A DNA stretch of 64,000 nucleotides from an uncultured Lachnospiraceae bacterium (GTDB lineage Bacteria > Bacillota > Clostridia > Lachnospirales > Lachnospiraceae): positions 1 to 64,000 of the forward strand of contig CAKRPI010000001.1 in assembly GCA_934376945.1 (NCBI GenBank). The letters are read 5' to 3'. Both the position numbers and the translations under genes were made by a program. The number at the start of each line of letters is the position of its first letter. The stretch's first letter is position 1. Below the pieces are notes generated by a model. It was not told where the DNA came from and did not search any database. It saw only the letters and a list, made by a program, of their open reading frames with translations. Shown here piece by piece: positions 36,278 through 45,452 of this stretch.

Positions 36278-36306
36278 TTGCTTTTTTTGAAAAAGTTGGA
36301 TATAAT
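36278..36306 (+). promoter_or_regulatory. tRNA-Thr promoter
   Basis: TTGCTT at 36278-36283 and a perfect TATAAT at 36301-36306 are separated by 17 bases, about 28 bases before the mature tRNA. Confidence 0.75.
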
Positions 36307-36333
36307 GTCTGAGTCGGCTGAATAAGCCGATCT

Positions 36334-36406
<73 letters not shown>

Positions 36407-36411
36407 GGTTT

Positions 36412-36442
36412 GAAAAGCCCGTATTTATAATACGGGCTTTTC
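36412..36442 (+). terminator. terminator after tRNA-Thr
   Basis: The 14-bp arms GAAAAGCCCGTATT and AATACGGGCTTTTC surround a 3-base loop and are followed by a T-rich stretch. Confidence 0.8.
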
Positions 36443-36451
36443 GTGTTTTTA

Positions 36452-36532
36452 TCTTAGCCGAGAAAACGCCACTTCTATAAGTGAAGGGAAACAGCATATT
36501 GCAGACGAAAAATTAATTTGCGTCTTGGCTGA
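36452..36532. repeat. hairpin-forming intergenic element before the MBOAT gene
   Basis: The outer arms (TTAGCCGAGAAAACGC at 36453-36468 and GCGTCTTGGCTGA at 36520-36532) pair imperfectly, with an inner CACTT/AAGTG hairpin near 36469-36483. A later stretch, GCGTTCACGAAATATC at 36552-36567, closely matches 361-376 upstream of the GT2 gene, which indicates repeated sequence in both intergenic regions. Confidence 0.45.
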
Positions 36533-36546
36533 TATTATTATATACT
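36518..36546 (+). promoter_or_regulatory. promoter for the MBOAT-DHHW operon
   Basis: TTGCGT at 36518-36523 and TATACT at 36541-36546 are separated by 17 bases, about 130 bases before the MBOAT start. The -35 box lies in the right arm of the hairpin element. Confidence 0.5.
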
Positions 36547-36675
36547 ATTACAGCGTTCACGAAATATCTATGCTGCCGGCCTTGGTTTGACCCTGCAGAG
36601 TAGAGAGCGTTATTTAGAACTCGTTATTTTGGGAACATTATACTGGAGAACAGCTTAGGACAAGGAGAAAAATTC

Positions 36676-38097
36676 ATGATTTTCAGCAGTCTGTTATTTT
36701 TGTTCCGGTTTCTGCCGGCGGTTTTGTTGCTGTATTATCTGGCACCGCGACCACTGCGCAATCTCGTATTACTTCTGTGCAGCCTGGTGTTTTACGCATG
36801 GGGGGAACCGGTCTATATTATTTTGATGGTTGTATCGATTCTCGTATCGTATACAGGGGGGATTCTGGTAGACCGGTTCAAGGTGCAGGGAAGAAAAAAA
36901 GCGGCGAAAGTGGCGCTGATCAGTTCCTCTGTTATCAGTTTGTCACTGCTTGGTTTTTTCAAGTATGCGGATTTTGTGCTTGGAACGGTAAACAGTCTGA
37001 CCGGAGCAGGGTTGGATCTTCTGAAGATAGCACTCCCTATCGGTATTTCGTTCTATACATTTCAGACGATGTCATATACAATTGATGTATATCGTGGAGA
37101 AGCACGTGTTCAGAAAAATCTGATTTCATTTGGAGCGTATGTGACAATGTTTCCACAGCTGATCGCAGGTCCGATCGTACAGTATAAGACCATTGACCGG
37201 CAGCTGCGTACGAGGAAAGAAACAGCGGAACAGTTTGCGTACGGTATTCATCGGTTTATGATCGGACTTGGAAAAAAAGTGCTTCTCGCGAACAACGCAG
37301 GTGCGCTTTGGAGTACGATAAGCGGTATGGAACATGCACAGATTCCGGTAGTAATGTCATGGATGGGACTGGCGGCCTATACGTTTCAGCTTTATTTTGA
37401 CTTTTCTGCCTATTCCGATATGGCGATCGGGTTTGGGCATATGTTTGGTTTTCGTTTTCTGGAAAATTTCAATTATCCATACGTATCAAAAAGCATTACG
37501 GAATTCTGGAGAAGATGGCACATCTCGCTTGGCACCTGGTTTCGGGATTACGTTTATATTCCGCTTGGGGGAAATCGGGTCGGAACATGGAAGCGTATCC
37601 GCAATATTTTGGTTGTATGGATGCTGACCGGTATCTGGCACGGAGCAAGCTGGAATTTTGTACTGTGGGGTATGTATTACGGTGTACTGCTGCTGATCGA
37701 AAAATTTATTTTAGGGAAATATTTGAAAAAACTGCCGGGTGTATTTTCGCATATTTATTGTATGTTCTTTGTTATGCTTGGCTGGAATCTGTTTGTATTT
37801 GACGATATGAGCGCCGGAATATCTTTTGCAAAAGCATTGTTTGGTATGTATGGCAGTGGCTTTTGCAGTAAGGAGACGCTGTATCTTTTATATAATAATG
37901 CAGTACTGTTTATTTTACTGATCGTTGGAAGTACAGAGCTTCCGGCGCGGGCGGGCAAATGGATCTGTGAGAAGTTAAGCGGAAAAGAAACGCTGGTAAC
38001 GATTATAAAAAATGTATTTTATATCGGAATTTTCCTGTTGTCAGTCGCATGGCTGGTGGATGCCTCGTATAATCCGTTCCTGTATTTCCGGTTCTGA
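36676..38097 (+). CDS. MBOAT family O-acyltransferase (AlgI/DltB-like)
   Basis: The 473-residue polytopic membrane protein belongs to the MBOAT family, which carries acyl groups across the membrane to wall or capsule polymers. The conserved core is clear: PIGISFYTFQTMSYTIDVYRGE, FPQLIAGPIVQY, FWRRWHISLGTWFRDYVYIPLGGN, and the catalytic His in LTGIWHGASWNFVLWG. Its TGA stop overlaps the ATG of the DHHW gene (TGATG), so the pair is translationally coupled. That is the usual arrangement for polymer O-acetylation modules; the target polymer is unknown. Confidence 0.93.
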   Translation: MIFSSLLFLFRFLPAVLLLYYLAPRPLRNLVLLLCSLVFYAWGEPVYIILMVVSILVSYTGGILVDRFKVQGRKKAAKVALISSSVISLSLLGFFKYADFVLGTVNSLTGAGLDLLKIALPIGISFYTFQTMSYTIDVYRGEARVQKNLISFGAYVTMFPQLIAGPIVQYKTIDRQLRTRKETAEQFAYGIHRFMIGLGKKVLLANNAGALWSTISGMEHAQIPVVMSWMGLAAYTFQLYFDFSAYSDMAIGFGHMFGFRFLENFNYPYVSKSITEFWRRWHISLGTWFRDYVYIPLGGNRVGTWKRIRNILVVWMLTGIWHGASWNFVLWGMYYGVLLLIEKFILGKYLKKLPGVFSHIYCMFFVMLGWNLFVFDDMSAGISFAKALFGMYGSGFCSKETLYLLYNNAVLFILLIVGSTELPARAGKWICEKLSGKETLVTIIKNVFYIGIFLLSVAWLVDASYNPFLYFRF

Positions 38098-39299
38098 TGG
38101 CAGCTATGGAAAAGAAGAAAAGGTACAGCAAACAGGAAAAAACAAAAAGGAGAATTGAGATGAGCAGACGACAGTCGTGGAACACGATTCTGGTGTTCTG
38201 CATTCTGATTTTCGGTATGACCATTGCAACGATGCTGAAACCCTCCGCAGAGTTTTCAGAAACGGAGAACCGTTCACTGGCACAAAGACCGGAGCTTCAT
38301 ATAAAAACGCTCTTAAACGGAGAATTTGAGTTGGATTATGAGTCTTACCTGACAGATCAGTTTGTACTGCGTGATCAGTGGATCACACTGAAAACAAAGG
38401 CAGAAAGGGCAACCTTTAAGACAGAGAGCAAGGACATTTATTTTGCAGAGGATGATTACCTGATTGAAAAGCATACAGGATCATTTACTTCAGATACTGC
38501 GCAGCAGAATGTCCGTATTTTGCAGCAGTTTGTGGAAACGTATGCGTCACAGTTTGGTGCGGATCACATGTCGGTGATGATTGTACCGAATGCAGTGGAT
38601 ATTTTAAGAGATAAGCTTCCATTGCTTGCGGCGCCGTACGATGAGGAAACGTATCTGAGTCAGGTTTCAGAGATGCTGCCGCAAGGTATTTGGTTTGACA
38701 GTGCTTCTGTACTGCGCAGTCATTTGGATGAGGAGCTTTATTATCACACCGATCATCACTGGAAGACCGGAGCAGCGTTTATGGTTTATCAGGCATGGGC
38801 AGCATCGAAAAATCTTACTGTACCGGAAGCGTCAGATTATGAAGTGGAGACAGCAACAGACAGCTTTGAGGGGACGATTCAGTCAAAGCTTGGAATCCAT
38901 ACGGTGAAGGATTCAATAGAATTGTATCATCCGGTAAATGATCTTTTCTATACAGTGCAAATGGATGGCAGCGATGAGGTATCCTACAGCATATATGACC
39001 GGACTGCGCTTGATACGAAAAATAAATATGGTATTTATTTTGGCGGAAACCATGCGTTTGTAAAGCTTCGCACAAGAAATACGAATGGGAGAAAGATGCT
39101 TGTGATAAAGGATTCCTATGCACATTGCTTTGCACCGTTTCTGCTTTCGGATTTTGCGGAAGTTGATATGCTTGATATCCGATATTATAACCAGAAGGTG
39201 AGCACGTTAATTGAGCAGGGCGGATACACAGATTTTCTGTTTCTGTATAATGCGGCCGGCTTTGCGGAGGATACAAGTATTGCGCGGCTGCTGGGATGA
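38097..39299 (+). CDS. DHHW (AlgJ/AlgX-like) protein
   Basis: The 400-residue protein has a basic start, one membrane anchor (about residues 27-45) and an extracytoplasmic SGNH-like domain with the diagnostic YYHTDHHWKTGAAF segment near residue 220. DKSYA-like VIKDSYAHCFAPFL supplies the Ser nucleophile region. In alginate and related systems such proteins take acetyl groups passed on by the MBOAT partner. Directly coupled to the MBOAT gene. Confidence 0.9.
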   Translation: MAAMEKKKRYSKQEKTKRRIEMSRRQSWNTILVFCILIFGMTIATMLKPSAEFSETENRSLAQRPELHIKTLLNGEFELDYESYLTDQFVLRDQWITLKTKAERATFKTESKDIYFAEDDYLIEKHTGSFTSDTAQQNVRILQQFVETYASQFGADHMSVMIVPNAVDILRDKLPLLAAPYDEETYLSQVSEMLPQGIWFDSASVLRSHLDEELYYHTDHHWKTGAAFMVYQAWAASKNLTVPEASDYEVETATDSFEGTIQSKLGIHTVKDSIELYHPVNDLFYTVQMDGSDEVSYSIYDRTALDTKNKYGIYFGGNHAFVKLRTRNTNGRKMLVIKDSYAHCFAPFLLSDFAEVDMLDIRYYNQKVSTLIEQGGYTDFLFLYNAAGFAEDTSIARLLG

Positions 39300-39300
39300 T

Positions 39301-39337
39301 GACAGGTCGCGAGGCAACTGCGAACGCCCGTTTTATA
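39301..39337 (+). repeat. distant variant of the dispersed repeat
   Basis: GACAGGTCGCGAGGCAACTG resembles GACAGGTCGCAAAGCGACTG at 342-361, and the following GCGAAC..CCGTTTTA resembles the second arm of the main repeat. It starts two bases after the DHHW stop codon. Confidence 0.45.
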
Positions 39338-39387
39338 GATCACACAAAATACGTAAAATCAAAGACAGAAAAACAGGAGGAAACAAT

Positions 39388-40062
39388 ATGAAAATTCAGA
39401 AGGCAGGCTATGAAATCCTGACACCGATCTCAGAAGGCGGAGTCAGAGAGCTTCAGCATATTGAGCGGATCGGAAGAGTGTGTTATAAATCAGAGGACCG
39501 CATTACAGAGGATGGAGAAAGTGCGAAAAAATTTGTGAAAATGTTAATTAATGCTCATCATGAGGCGATGATTGAGCATAGTTCGCTTTCTGTTTTGTTT
39601 ACAGTCGACCGTGGAGTATCGCATGAAATGGTAAGACACCGGATTGCAAGCTTTGCGCAGGAGAGTACCAGATATGTCAATTACTCCAAAGAAAAATTTG
39701 GAAACGAGATCAATGTGATTGATTTAAAGCCTGGAATTGAACTGGATCATAAAATGTCAGGAATGTCGGCGGAAGTGATTGACGAAGTGTTAAAAGAATG
39801 GGAACAGGCCATGCTTGATGCGCAAAAGCATTATATGCGTCTGATCGAGCTTGGAGCGACAGCTCAGATAGCTCGATCGGTGCTTCCGAATTCCACGAAG
39901 ACAAACATTACGATTACAGCTAATTACCGGGAGTGGCGAAATTATTTCCGCCTTCGTACAGCAGGCGATGCACATCCTCAGATCCGGGAGGTATCCATAC
40001 CGCTGCTGCAGGAGTTAAAGGAACGGATTCCGGTTATCTTTGATGACATCACGGTTGAGTGA
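39388..40062 (+). CDS. thyX: flavin-dependent thymidylate synthase
   Basis: The 224-residue enzyme makes dTMP from dUMP with FAD and methylene-tetrahydrofolate and releases tetrahydrofolate. The ThyX signature is intact as RHRIASFAQESTRYVNYS. The ATG at 39388 has AGGAGG 7 bases upstream; the frame stays open upstream into the DHHW gene but without a site. folA follows after 13 bases. No thyA is seen. Confidence 0.95.
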   Translation: MKIQKAGYEILTPISEGGVRELQHIERIGRVCYKSEDRITEDGESAKKFVKMLINAHHEAMIEHSSLSVLFTVDRGVSHEMVRHRIASFAQESTRYVNYSKEKFGNEINVIDLKPGIELDHKMSGMSAEVIDEVLKEWEQAMLDAQKHYMRLIELGATAQIARSVLPNSTKTNITITANYREWRNYFRLRTAGDAHPQIREVSIPLLQELKERIPVIFDDITVE

Positions 40063-40075
40063 TCAGGAGAATGAA

Positions 40076-40570
40076 ATGAATATTATTGTAGCAGCAGATA
40101 AAAACTGGGGAATCGGTTATCAGAACAGGCTTCTGGTCAGTATTCCATCGGATATGAAATTTTTTCGGGAAACAACGACCGGCAAGGTGGTTGTAATGGG
40201 AAGAAAGACACTGGAAAGCTTTCCGAACGGACTTCCGCTTGCAATGCGGACAAATGTGGTTCTGACAAGAAAAAAGGACTATCAGGTAAAAGGTGCGTTG
40301 ATTTTCCACAGTGTGGAGGATGTGCTGGAGGAACTGAAAAAATACGATTCCGAGGATATTTATGTGATTGGCGGAGAAGAAATTTACCGTGAATTTCTTC
40401 CGTACTGTGATGTGGCGCATGTGACGAAGATCGATCACGAATATCTTGCGGACGCATTTTTCCCGGATCTTGATCAGGAACAGGACTGGGTGATTACAGC
40501 GGACAGCGAGGAGCAGACGTATTTTGACCTGGAGTATACCTTTTTAAGGTATGAGCGGAAGAAAAAGTAA
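40076..40570 (+). CDS. folA: dihydrofolate reductase
   Basis: The 164-residue protein reduces dihydrofolate with NADPH. Seen: IVAADKNWGIGYQNRLLVSIPSDMKFFRETT, VVVMGRKTLESFP, and IYVIGGEEIYREFLPY in the expected order. The ATG at 40076 has AGGAGA 5 bases upstream. Pairing with thyX is notable because ThyX does not make dihydrofolate. Confidence 0.94.
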   Translation: MNIIVAADKNWGIGYQNRLLVSIPSDMKFFRETTTGKVVVMGRKTLESFPNGLPLAMRTNVVLTRKKDYQVKGALIFHSVEDVLEELKKYDSEDIYVIGGEEIYREFLPYCDVAHVTKIDHEYLADAFFPDLDQEQDWVITADSEEQTYFDLEYTFLRYERKKK

Positions 40571-40573
40571 GTA

Positions 40574-40615
40574 AAGGGGCGTGTGAAAAAACGTAAGTTT
40601 TTTCACACGCCCCTT
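40574..40615. terminator. terminator between folA and pyrI
   Basis: The perfect 19-bp arms (40574-40592, 40597-40615) have a 4-base loop. TTCACACGCCC is repeated once more at 40620-40630. It can serve both convergent operons. Confidence 0.8.
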
Positions 40616-40680
40616 AATATTCACACGCCCGTTATCGTTATAGACTTATATGGCGAATATATATGAAAGCTGATTGGCTT

Positions 40681-41121
40681 TTACTGTTTTTTCCGGCTGC
40701 TGCGATACTTCTCTTCACAGTATTTGCAGCGGTATGTTTCTGTCTCTTCATCTGCGAGCAGGAAGACCTGATCAAGGCCCTGTTCAATCGAAGTGATACA
40801 GCGCGGGTTTTTGCAGGAAATAATGTTGACCAGTTTTTTCGGAAGGGTGAGTTCCTTTTTGTCTACGATTACACCGTCTTTAATAATGTTGACTGTGATG
40901 CGGTGGTCAATAAAGCCAAGAACATTCAGATCCAGTTCGTCAATCGGGCATTCTACTTTAATGATATCCTTTTTGCCCATTTTGTTGCTGTGTGCATTTT
41001 TGATGATTGCAACACAGCAGTCCATTTTATCCAGCTTCAGATATTTGTAGATGGACATGCTTTTTCCTGCTTCGATATGATCGAGCACAACACCCTCATT
41101 TAAACGTCCGACATTTAACAT
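40681..41121 (-). CDS. pyrI: aspartate carbamoyltransferase, regulatory subunit
   Basis: The 146-residue allosteric subunit binds nucleotides through its N-terminal domain and contacts PyrB through a zinc domain; the zinc cysteines are seen in CKNPRC and CKYCEEKY. It overlaps the pyrB stop by 7 bases, so translation is coupled. Confidence 0.95.
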   Translation of the reverse strand: MLNVGRLNEGVVLDHIEAGKSMSIYKYLKLDKMDCCVAIIKNAHSNKMGKKDIIKVECPIDELDLNVLGFIDHRITVNIIKDGVIVDKKELTLPKKLVNIISCKNPRCITSIEQGLDQVFLLADEETETYRCKYCEEKYRSSRKKQ

Positions 41122-42035
41122 ACTTCTACCTCCAGTAATGTGAGAATCAGTGCCATTCTGACGTAAACGCCATACTGTGCCTGTTTGAAATAGATGGCTC
41201 TCGGATCATCGTCTACCTCCGGTTCAATTTCATTGACACGCGGAAGCGGATGAAGGATCTGCATATCCGGTTTCGCAAGTGCAAGCTTTGTTTTGTCCAG
41301 AATATAGAAATCTTTCATACGGACGTAATCTTCTTCATTGAAGAAACGCTCTTTTTGTACTCGGGTCATGTAAAGCAGATCAAGCTGCGGCAGTGCATCC
41401 TCGAGGCGGACCACTTCTTCAAACTGCTGATGATTGCGTACGAGCACGTCATCACGGATGTAATCCGGAAGCCGGAGCTCATCAGGAGAAATCAGAACAA
41501 ATTTGATATTCGGATAACGAATCAACGCTTTGATCAGAGAATGAACGGTACGGCCAAATTTCAGGTCACCGCAAAGGCCGATGGTGAAGTTATCAAGACG
41601 GCCTTTCTCGGAACGGATTGTCATCAGGTCGGTCAGCGTCTGGGTCGGATGCTGATGTCCGCCGTCACCGGCATTGATGACCGGAATTGAGGAATGCATG
41701 GAAGCTACAAGCGGAGCACCTTCTTTTGGATGGCGCATCGCGCAGATATCGGCGTAGCAGGAGATGATCCGGATTGTATCGGCAACACTCTCGCCTTTGG
41801 AAGCAGAGCTGGAATCGGCCGAAGAAAAACCAAGTACACGGCCACCCAGATTCAACATTGCTGCTTCGAAACTGAGTCGCGTTCGTGTGCTTGGTTCATA
41901 AAATAAAGTCGCTAATTTTTTGCTTTCGCAGGCATGTGCATATTTTTCAGGATTAGCTTTGATGTCAGCTGCAAGATCGAGAAGTCGATCTATTTCTTCC
42001 ACGGAAAAATCCAGTGGGCTCATAAGATGTCTCAT
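41115..42035 (-). CDS. pyrB: aspartate carbamoyltransferase, catalytic subunit
   Basis: The 306-residue enzyme makes carbamoyl-aspartate, the committed step of pyrimidine synthesis. The carbamoyl-phosphate motif [21 protein letters not shown] and [13 protein letters not shown] loop are intact; HPLPRVNEI and the C-terminal LTLLEVE are typical. GGAGG lies 6 bases before the ATG. Other pyr genes are not adjacent. Confidence 0.96.
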   Translation of the reverse strand: MRHLMSPLDFSVEEIDRLLDLAADIKANPEKYAHACESKKLATLFYEPSTRTRLSFEAAMLNLGGRVLGFSSADSSSASKGESVADTIRIISCYADICAMRHPKEGAPLVASMHSSIPVINAGDGGHQHPTQTLTDLMTIRSEKGRLDNFTIGLCGDLKFGRTVHSLIKALIRYPNIKFVLISPDELRLPDYIRDDVLVRNHQQFEEVVRLEDALPQLDLLYMTRVQKERFFNEEDYVRMKDFYILDKTKLALAKPDMQILHPLPRVNEIEPEVDDDPRAIYFKQAQYGVYVRMALILTLLEVEVC

Positions 42036-42152
42036 AGTATCCTCCTTCTGTGTAGTGAAGAAAATAATAATGCAAATTGCACTTTCCCTATAGTATACTA
42101 TCAGGTGTGAAAATTCAAGAGAAAATTTATGAAAAAAATATCAGAAGATTCA

Positions 42153-42181
42153 TTGAAGCCTTATGACATTTTCGGTATAAT
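42153..42181 (+). promoter_or_regulatory. promoter for the PH-domain gene
   Basis: TTGAAG at 42153-42158 and TATAAT at 42176-42181 are separated by 17 bases, 38 bases before the ATG. Confidence 0.65.
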
Positions 42182-42219
42182 AATCTGTATGATAAAAAGA
42201 AAAACAGGAGAAAAAAACA

Positions 42220-42609
42220 ATGGTATATCAGGAAAAGAAAAGATGGCCGTTTCTCGGTCTGCCGCTTACATTCACGAAATATACGATTACCGATGAAGTG
42301 ATCACGGTAAATGCCGGATTTTTAAGAAGGGAAGAAAATGACTGCTATTTGTATAAAGTAGTGGATGTGCGGCTGGAAAGGACGATTCTGGAGCGTATGT
42401 TCCACCTCGGTACGGTACACTGCTTCAGCGGTGATGTGACTGATCCGGATTTGAGACTTCAGCATATCAGAAACGCAAAGGAGATCAAGGATTTTATTCT
42501 GCGCCAGTCAGAGGCAGAGCGCATGAAGCGAAAAACGCTTAATACGCAGAGCCTTGACGGAGGACCGATGCTTGGGGCGATGGGAAGTCAGGACAGTTGT
42601 CAGAGGTGA
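42220..42609 (+). CDS. small bacterial PH-domain (YdbS/YdbT-like) protein
   Basis: The 129-residue protein has the short pattern FTKYTITDEVITVNAGFLRREENDCYLYKVVDVRLERTILERMF, typical of the bPH2 domain in YdbS/YdbT-like proteins, but it has no membrane segment of its own. Residues after about 105 are a polar tail. Function unknown. AGGAG stands before the ATG. It is apparently monocistronic. Confidence 0.72.
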   Translation: MVYQEKKRWPFLGLPLTFTKYTITDEVITVNAGFLRREENDCYLYKVVDVRLERTILERMFHLGTVHCFSGDVTDPDLRLQHIRNAKEIKDFILRQSEAERMKRKTLNTQSLDGGPMLGAMGSQDSCQR

Positions 42610-42692
42610 GAGGATATTTTATATCGGGCGTCTGAACGATGTAGCAGGACAGGCAGAGCACCGAAAAACGCAGCATTCCCCTAAAAATGGCG

Positions 42693-42721
42693 TTGACAGC
42701 CATCCGAAGGCTTGGTAGAAT
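42693..42721 (+). promoter_or_regulatory. promoter for prfC
   Basis: A perfect TTGACA at 42693-42698 and TAGAAT at 42716-42721 are separated by 17 bases. The leader of about 90 bases carries a partial repeat copy at 42751-42774. Confidence 0.65.
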
Positions 42722-42750
42722 AGGCAAGATGGACTGAAAATGACTTAAAT

Positions 42751-42774
42751 GCAGATTGCGAGTGTCCGCTTTAC
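42751..42774 (+). repeat. partial dispersed palindromic repeat
   Basis: Only the spacer and right arm of the repeat remain (GATTGCGAGTGTCCGCTTTAC), inside the prfC leader 45 bases before its start codon. Confidence 0.5.
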
Positions 42775-42818
42775 AATAGCAAAAGCGGTGGAAGGGCACT
42801 GTTTAGGAGGAAATAGCG

Positions 42819-44408
42819 TTGGGCGATATCAGAAAAGAAATAGAAAAACGACGTACGTTTGCAATTATATCTCATCCGGATGCAGGAAAAACGACTTTAA
42901 CGGAGAAGTTTCTGCTTTACGGAGGTGCGATCAATCTGGCCGGATCAGTAAAGGGAAAGGCAACCGCCCGGCATGCGGTATCGGACTGGATGGAGATCGA
43001 AAAGGAGCGAGGAATTTCCGTTACTTCATCAGTACTGCAGTTTAATTATGATGGATATTGTATTAATATTCTGGATACACCGGGACATCAGGATTTCTCG
43101 GAGGATACGTACCGTACGCTGATGGCAGCGGACTCGGCAGTCATGGTGATCGATGCTTCAAAGGGAGTTGAGGCGCAGACAAGAAAGCTTTTTAAGGTTT
43201 GCGTAATGCGTCATATTCCGATTTTTACCTTTATCAACAAACTGGACCGGGATGCGAACGATACGTTTGAATTGCTGGATGATATCGAAAAAGAGCTTGG
43301 AATTGCAACGTGTCCGGTAAACTGGCCGATTGGATCTGGAAAGAATTTCCGTGGTGTCTATGACCGTAATACTGGAAAAGTGACGACTTATACAGATACA
43401 CAAAAAGGTACAAAGATCGGAAATGCTACGGAAGTGGATGTGCACGCTCCTGAGCTGGAAGAGTTTATCGGAACAGAGAATAAAGAAAAGCTGCTGGAGG
43501 AGATTGAGCTGCTTGATGGTGCGTCTGCGGAGTTTGATCAGGAAATGGTCAGCAAAGGCGAGCTTTCGCCGGTATTTTTCGGCTCAGCACTGACAAATTT
43601 CGGTGTGGAGATTTTTCTGAAATATTTCCTGGAGATGACGTCCTCACCGCTCCCGCGAAAGGCAGATTGTGGAATGATCGATCCGATGAGCGAGGATTTC
43701 TCTGCTTTTGTATTTAAAATTCAGGCAAATATGAACAAAGCGCATCGGGACAGAATCGCATTTATGCGTATCTGTTCCGGAAAGTTTGATGCAGGCATGG
43801 AAGTGTATCACGTACAAGGCGACCGTAAGCAGCGCCTGTCTCAGCCGCAGCAGATGATGGCATCAGAGCGGCAGGTCATTTCAGAGGCGTATGCAGGAGA
43901 TATTATCGGCGTGTTTGATCCGGGTATTTTTTCAATTGGTGATACGATCTGTATGCCGGGGAAAAAGTTCTGCTATGAAGGAATCCCGACTTTTGCACCG
44001 GAGCATTTTGCGCGTGTCAGACAGCTCGATACGATGAAGCGGAAGCAGTTTATTAAAGGAATCAATGAAATCGCGCAGGAGGGTGCAATCCAGATATTTC
44101 AGGAATACAATACCGGAATGGAAGAGATCATTGTCGGCGTGGTCGGTGTGCTTCAGTTTGATGTTCTGAAGTACCGTCTTGAAAATGAATACAAGGTGGA
44201 TATTCGCCTGGAAGAGCTTCCATATGAATATATCCGTTGGATTGAGAATGAAGAGATTGATCTGAACCGGCTTGTGGGTACTTCGGATATGAAGAAGATC
44301 AAGGATCTTAAGGGCCGCCCGCTTCTTCTGTTTGTCAACAGCTGGTCGGTTGGCATGGTGCTGGATCGAAATGAAGGGCTGGTACTTTCTGAATTCGGAA
44401 GAAACTAA
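42819..44408 (+). CDS. prfC: peptide chain release factor 3
   Basis: The 529-residue translational GTPase recycles RF1/RF2 from the ribosome. GTPase motifs: SHPDAGKTTLTE (P loop), RGISVTSSV, DTPGHQDFSEDT, and NKLDRD. The start is TTG with AGGAGG 8 bases upstream. Length matches the family. Confidence 0.95.
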   Translation: MGDIRKEIEKRRTFAIISHPDAGKTTLTEKFLLYGGAINLAGSVKGKATARHAVSDWMEIEKERGISVTSSVLQFNYDGYCINILDTPGHQDFSEDTYRTLMAADSAVMVIDASKGVEAQTRKLFKVCVMRHIPIFTFINKLDRDANDTFELLDDIEKELGIATCPVNWPIGSGKNFRGVYDRNTGKVTTYTDTQKGTKIGNATEVDVHAPELEEFIGTENKEKLLEEIELLDGASAEFDQEMVSKGELSPVFFGSALTNFGVEIFLKYFLEMTSSPLPRKADCGMIDPMSEDFSAFVFKIQANMNKAHRDRIAFMRICSGKFDAGMEVYHVQGDRKQRLSQPQQMMASERQVISEAYAGDIIGVFDPGIFSIGDTICMPGKKFCYEGIPTFAPEHFARVRQLDTMKRKQFIKGINEIAQEGAIQIFQEYNTGMEEIIVGVVGVLQFDVLKYRLENEYKVDIRLEELPYEYIRWIENEEIDLNRLVGTSDMKKIKDLKGRPLLLFVNSWSVGMVLDRNEGLVLSEFGRN

Positions 44409-44420
44409 GTTAATATATGT

Positions 44421-44448
44421 TTGCAAATATGCATTTATTTGGTATAAT
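44421..44448 (+). promoter_or_regulatory. promoter for the Asp23-nusB-xseA operon
   Basis: TTGCAA at 44421-44426 and TATAAT at 44443-44448 are separated by 16 bases, just after the prfC stop. Confidence 0.6.
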
Positions 44449-44502
44449 GAGGAGTAATAAAACAGAACAAGACAGCTGTGAAAAACGGAGGTGTTCAATT
44501 TA

Positions 44503-44886
44503 ATGGAAAATGCAGAGATTCATACACATAAAATAGAAACAGAAGAGAAGTTTGGCGAAGTCCGGATCGCGGACGAAGTAGTTGCAATTATCGCCGGACT
44601 GGCAGCATCGGAGGTGGAAGGAGTTGCTTCCATGGCAGGCAATGTGACCAGAGATCTGATCGAAAAGCTTGGTATGAAGAGTCTTTCCAAGGGTGTTAAG
44701 ATCACAATGGATGAAAGTACGGTGCGTGTGGCACTTGCTATTAATATCCGTTACGGATATAACGTTCCGTCTACCTGCACCAAGATTCAGGACAAGGTTA
44801 AGACAGCGATTGAGACGATGACAGGTCTGGAAGTTGCGGAAGTAAATATTAAAATTGTAAATGTATTAATGGACAATCAGAATTAA
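44503..44886 (+). CDS. Asp23/Gls24 family envelope stress protein
   Basis: The 127-residue protein has the family pattern GEVRIADEVVAIIAGLAASEVEGVASMAGN and ends in VAEVNIKIVNVL. In Clostridia this protein is regularly encoded just before nusB. The precise role is unknown; Asp23 of Staphylococcus is membrane-associated. The ATG at 44503 has GGAGG 11 bases upstream, while an upstream GTG (44491) overlaps that site. Confidence 0.88.
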   Translation: MENAEIHTHKIETEEKFGEVRIADEVVAIIAGLAASEVEGVASMAGNVTRDLIEKLGMKSLSKGVKITMDESTVRVALAINIRYGYNVPSTCTKIQDKVKTAIETMTGLEVAEVNIKIVNVLMDNQN

Positions 44887-44891
44887 GGCGG

Positions 44892-44954
44892 AGGGGCTGC
44901 TGCAGAACATGAAATACGGTCAGACCGGTTTATGCTTTGTGGCAGTCCCTTTTT
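44892..44954 (+). terminator. possible terminator between Asp23 gene and nusB
   Basis: AGGGGCTGC at the left pairs with GCAGTCCCT at the right (one G-U pair) around a long loop that contains ACCGGT, and five T residues follow. The long loop makes it weak; partial termination is likely. Confidence 0.45.
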
Positions 44955-44972
44955 CGAAACAGAGGAGAGATT

Positions 44973-45383
44973 ATGACCAGAAGAGAGATCAGAGAGAATA
45001 TTTTTAAGCTTGTTTTCTGTGGTGAGTTTCATACAAGTGATGAACTGCAGGAGCAGGTAGATGCGTATTTTGATGAGCTTCCGGAGGCAACGGAGGAAGA
45101 GCGTGCGCATATGACACAGAAATTCAATGGCATTAAGGACCGTATTACAGAGATCGATGCAAAGATCAATGAGGTTGCAAAGGGATGGAAGACGGGCCGT
45201 ATGGGAAAGGCAGAGCTTGCAATTCTCCGTCTTGCCGTATATGAGATGCTGTACGATGAGGATGTGCCGGTGAAGGTTGCGATTAACGAAGCGGTTGAGC
45301 TTGCAAAAACCTTTGGCGGAGATGATTCTGCTGCATTTGTAAACGGAATTCTGGCAAAGCTGGTACGTGCGGCAGGGGAATAG
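44973..45383 (+). CDS. nusB: transcription antitermination factor NusB
   Basis: The 136-residue all-helical RNA-binding protein acts with NusE at boxA in rRNA operons. Seen: [18 protein letters not shown] and the C-terminal [44 protein letters not shown]. The ATG at 44973 has GAGGAGAG upstream; earlier in-frame starts lie within the preceding hairpin. Confidence 0.95.
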   Translation: MTRREIRENIFKLVFCGEFHTSDELQEQVDAYFDELPEATEEERAHMTQKFNGIKDRITEIDAKINEVAKGWKTGRMGKAELAILRLAVYEMLYDEDVPVKVAINEAVELAKTFGGDDSAAFVNGILAKLVRAAGE

Positions 45384-45452
45384 GAGCGAAGACGAAGAGA
45401 TTGTTTTTGCTGCTGTGCACCGGAGCGTGAAATGCAGGAAAAGTGAGGAATT

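Noticed and set aside
40663-41103. 146-residue plus-strand frame opposite pyrI
   Set aside because: It is the complement of a clear pyrI and has no binding site.
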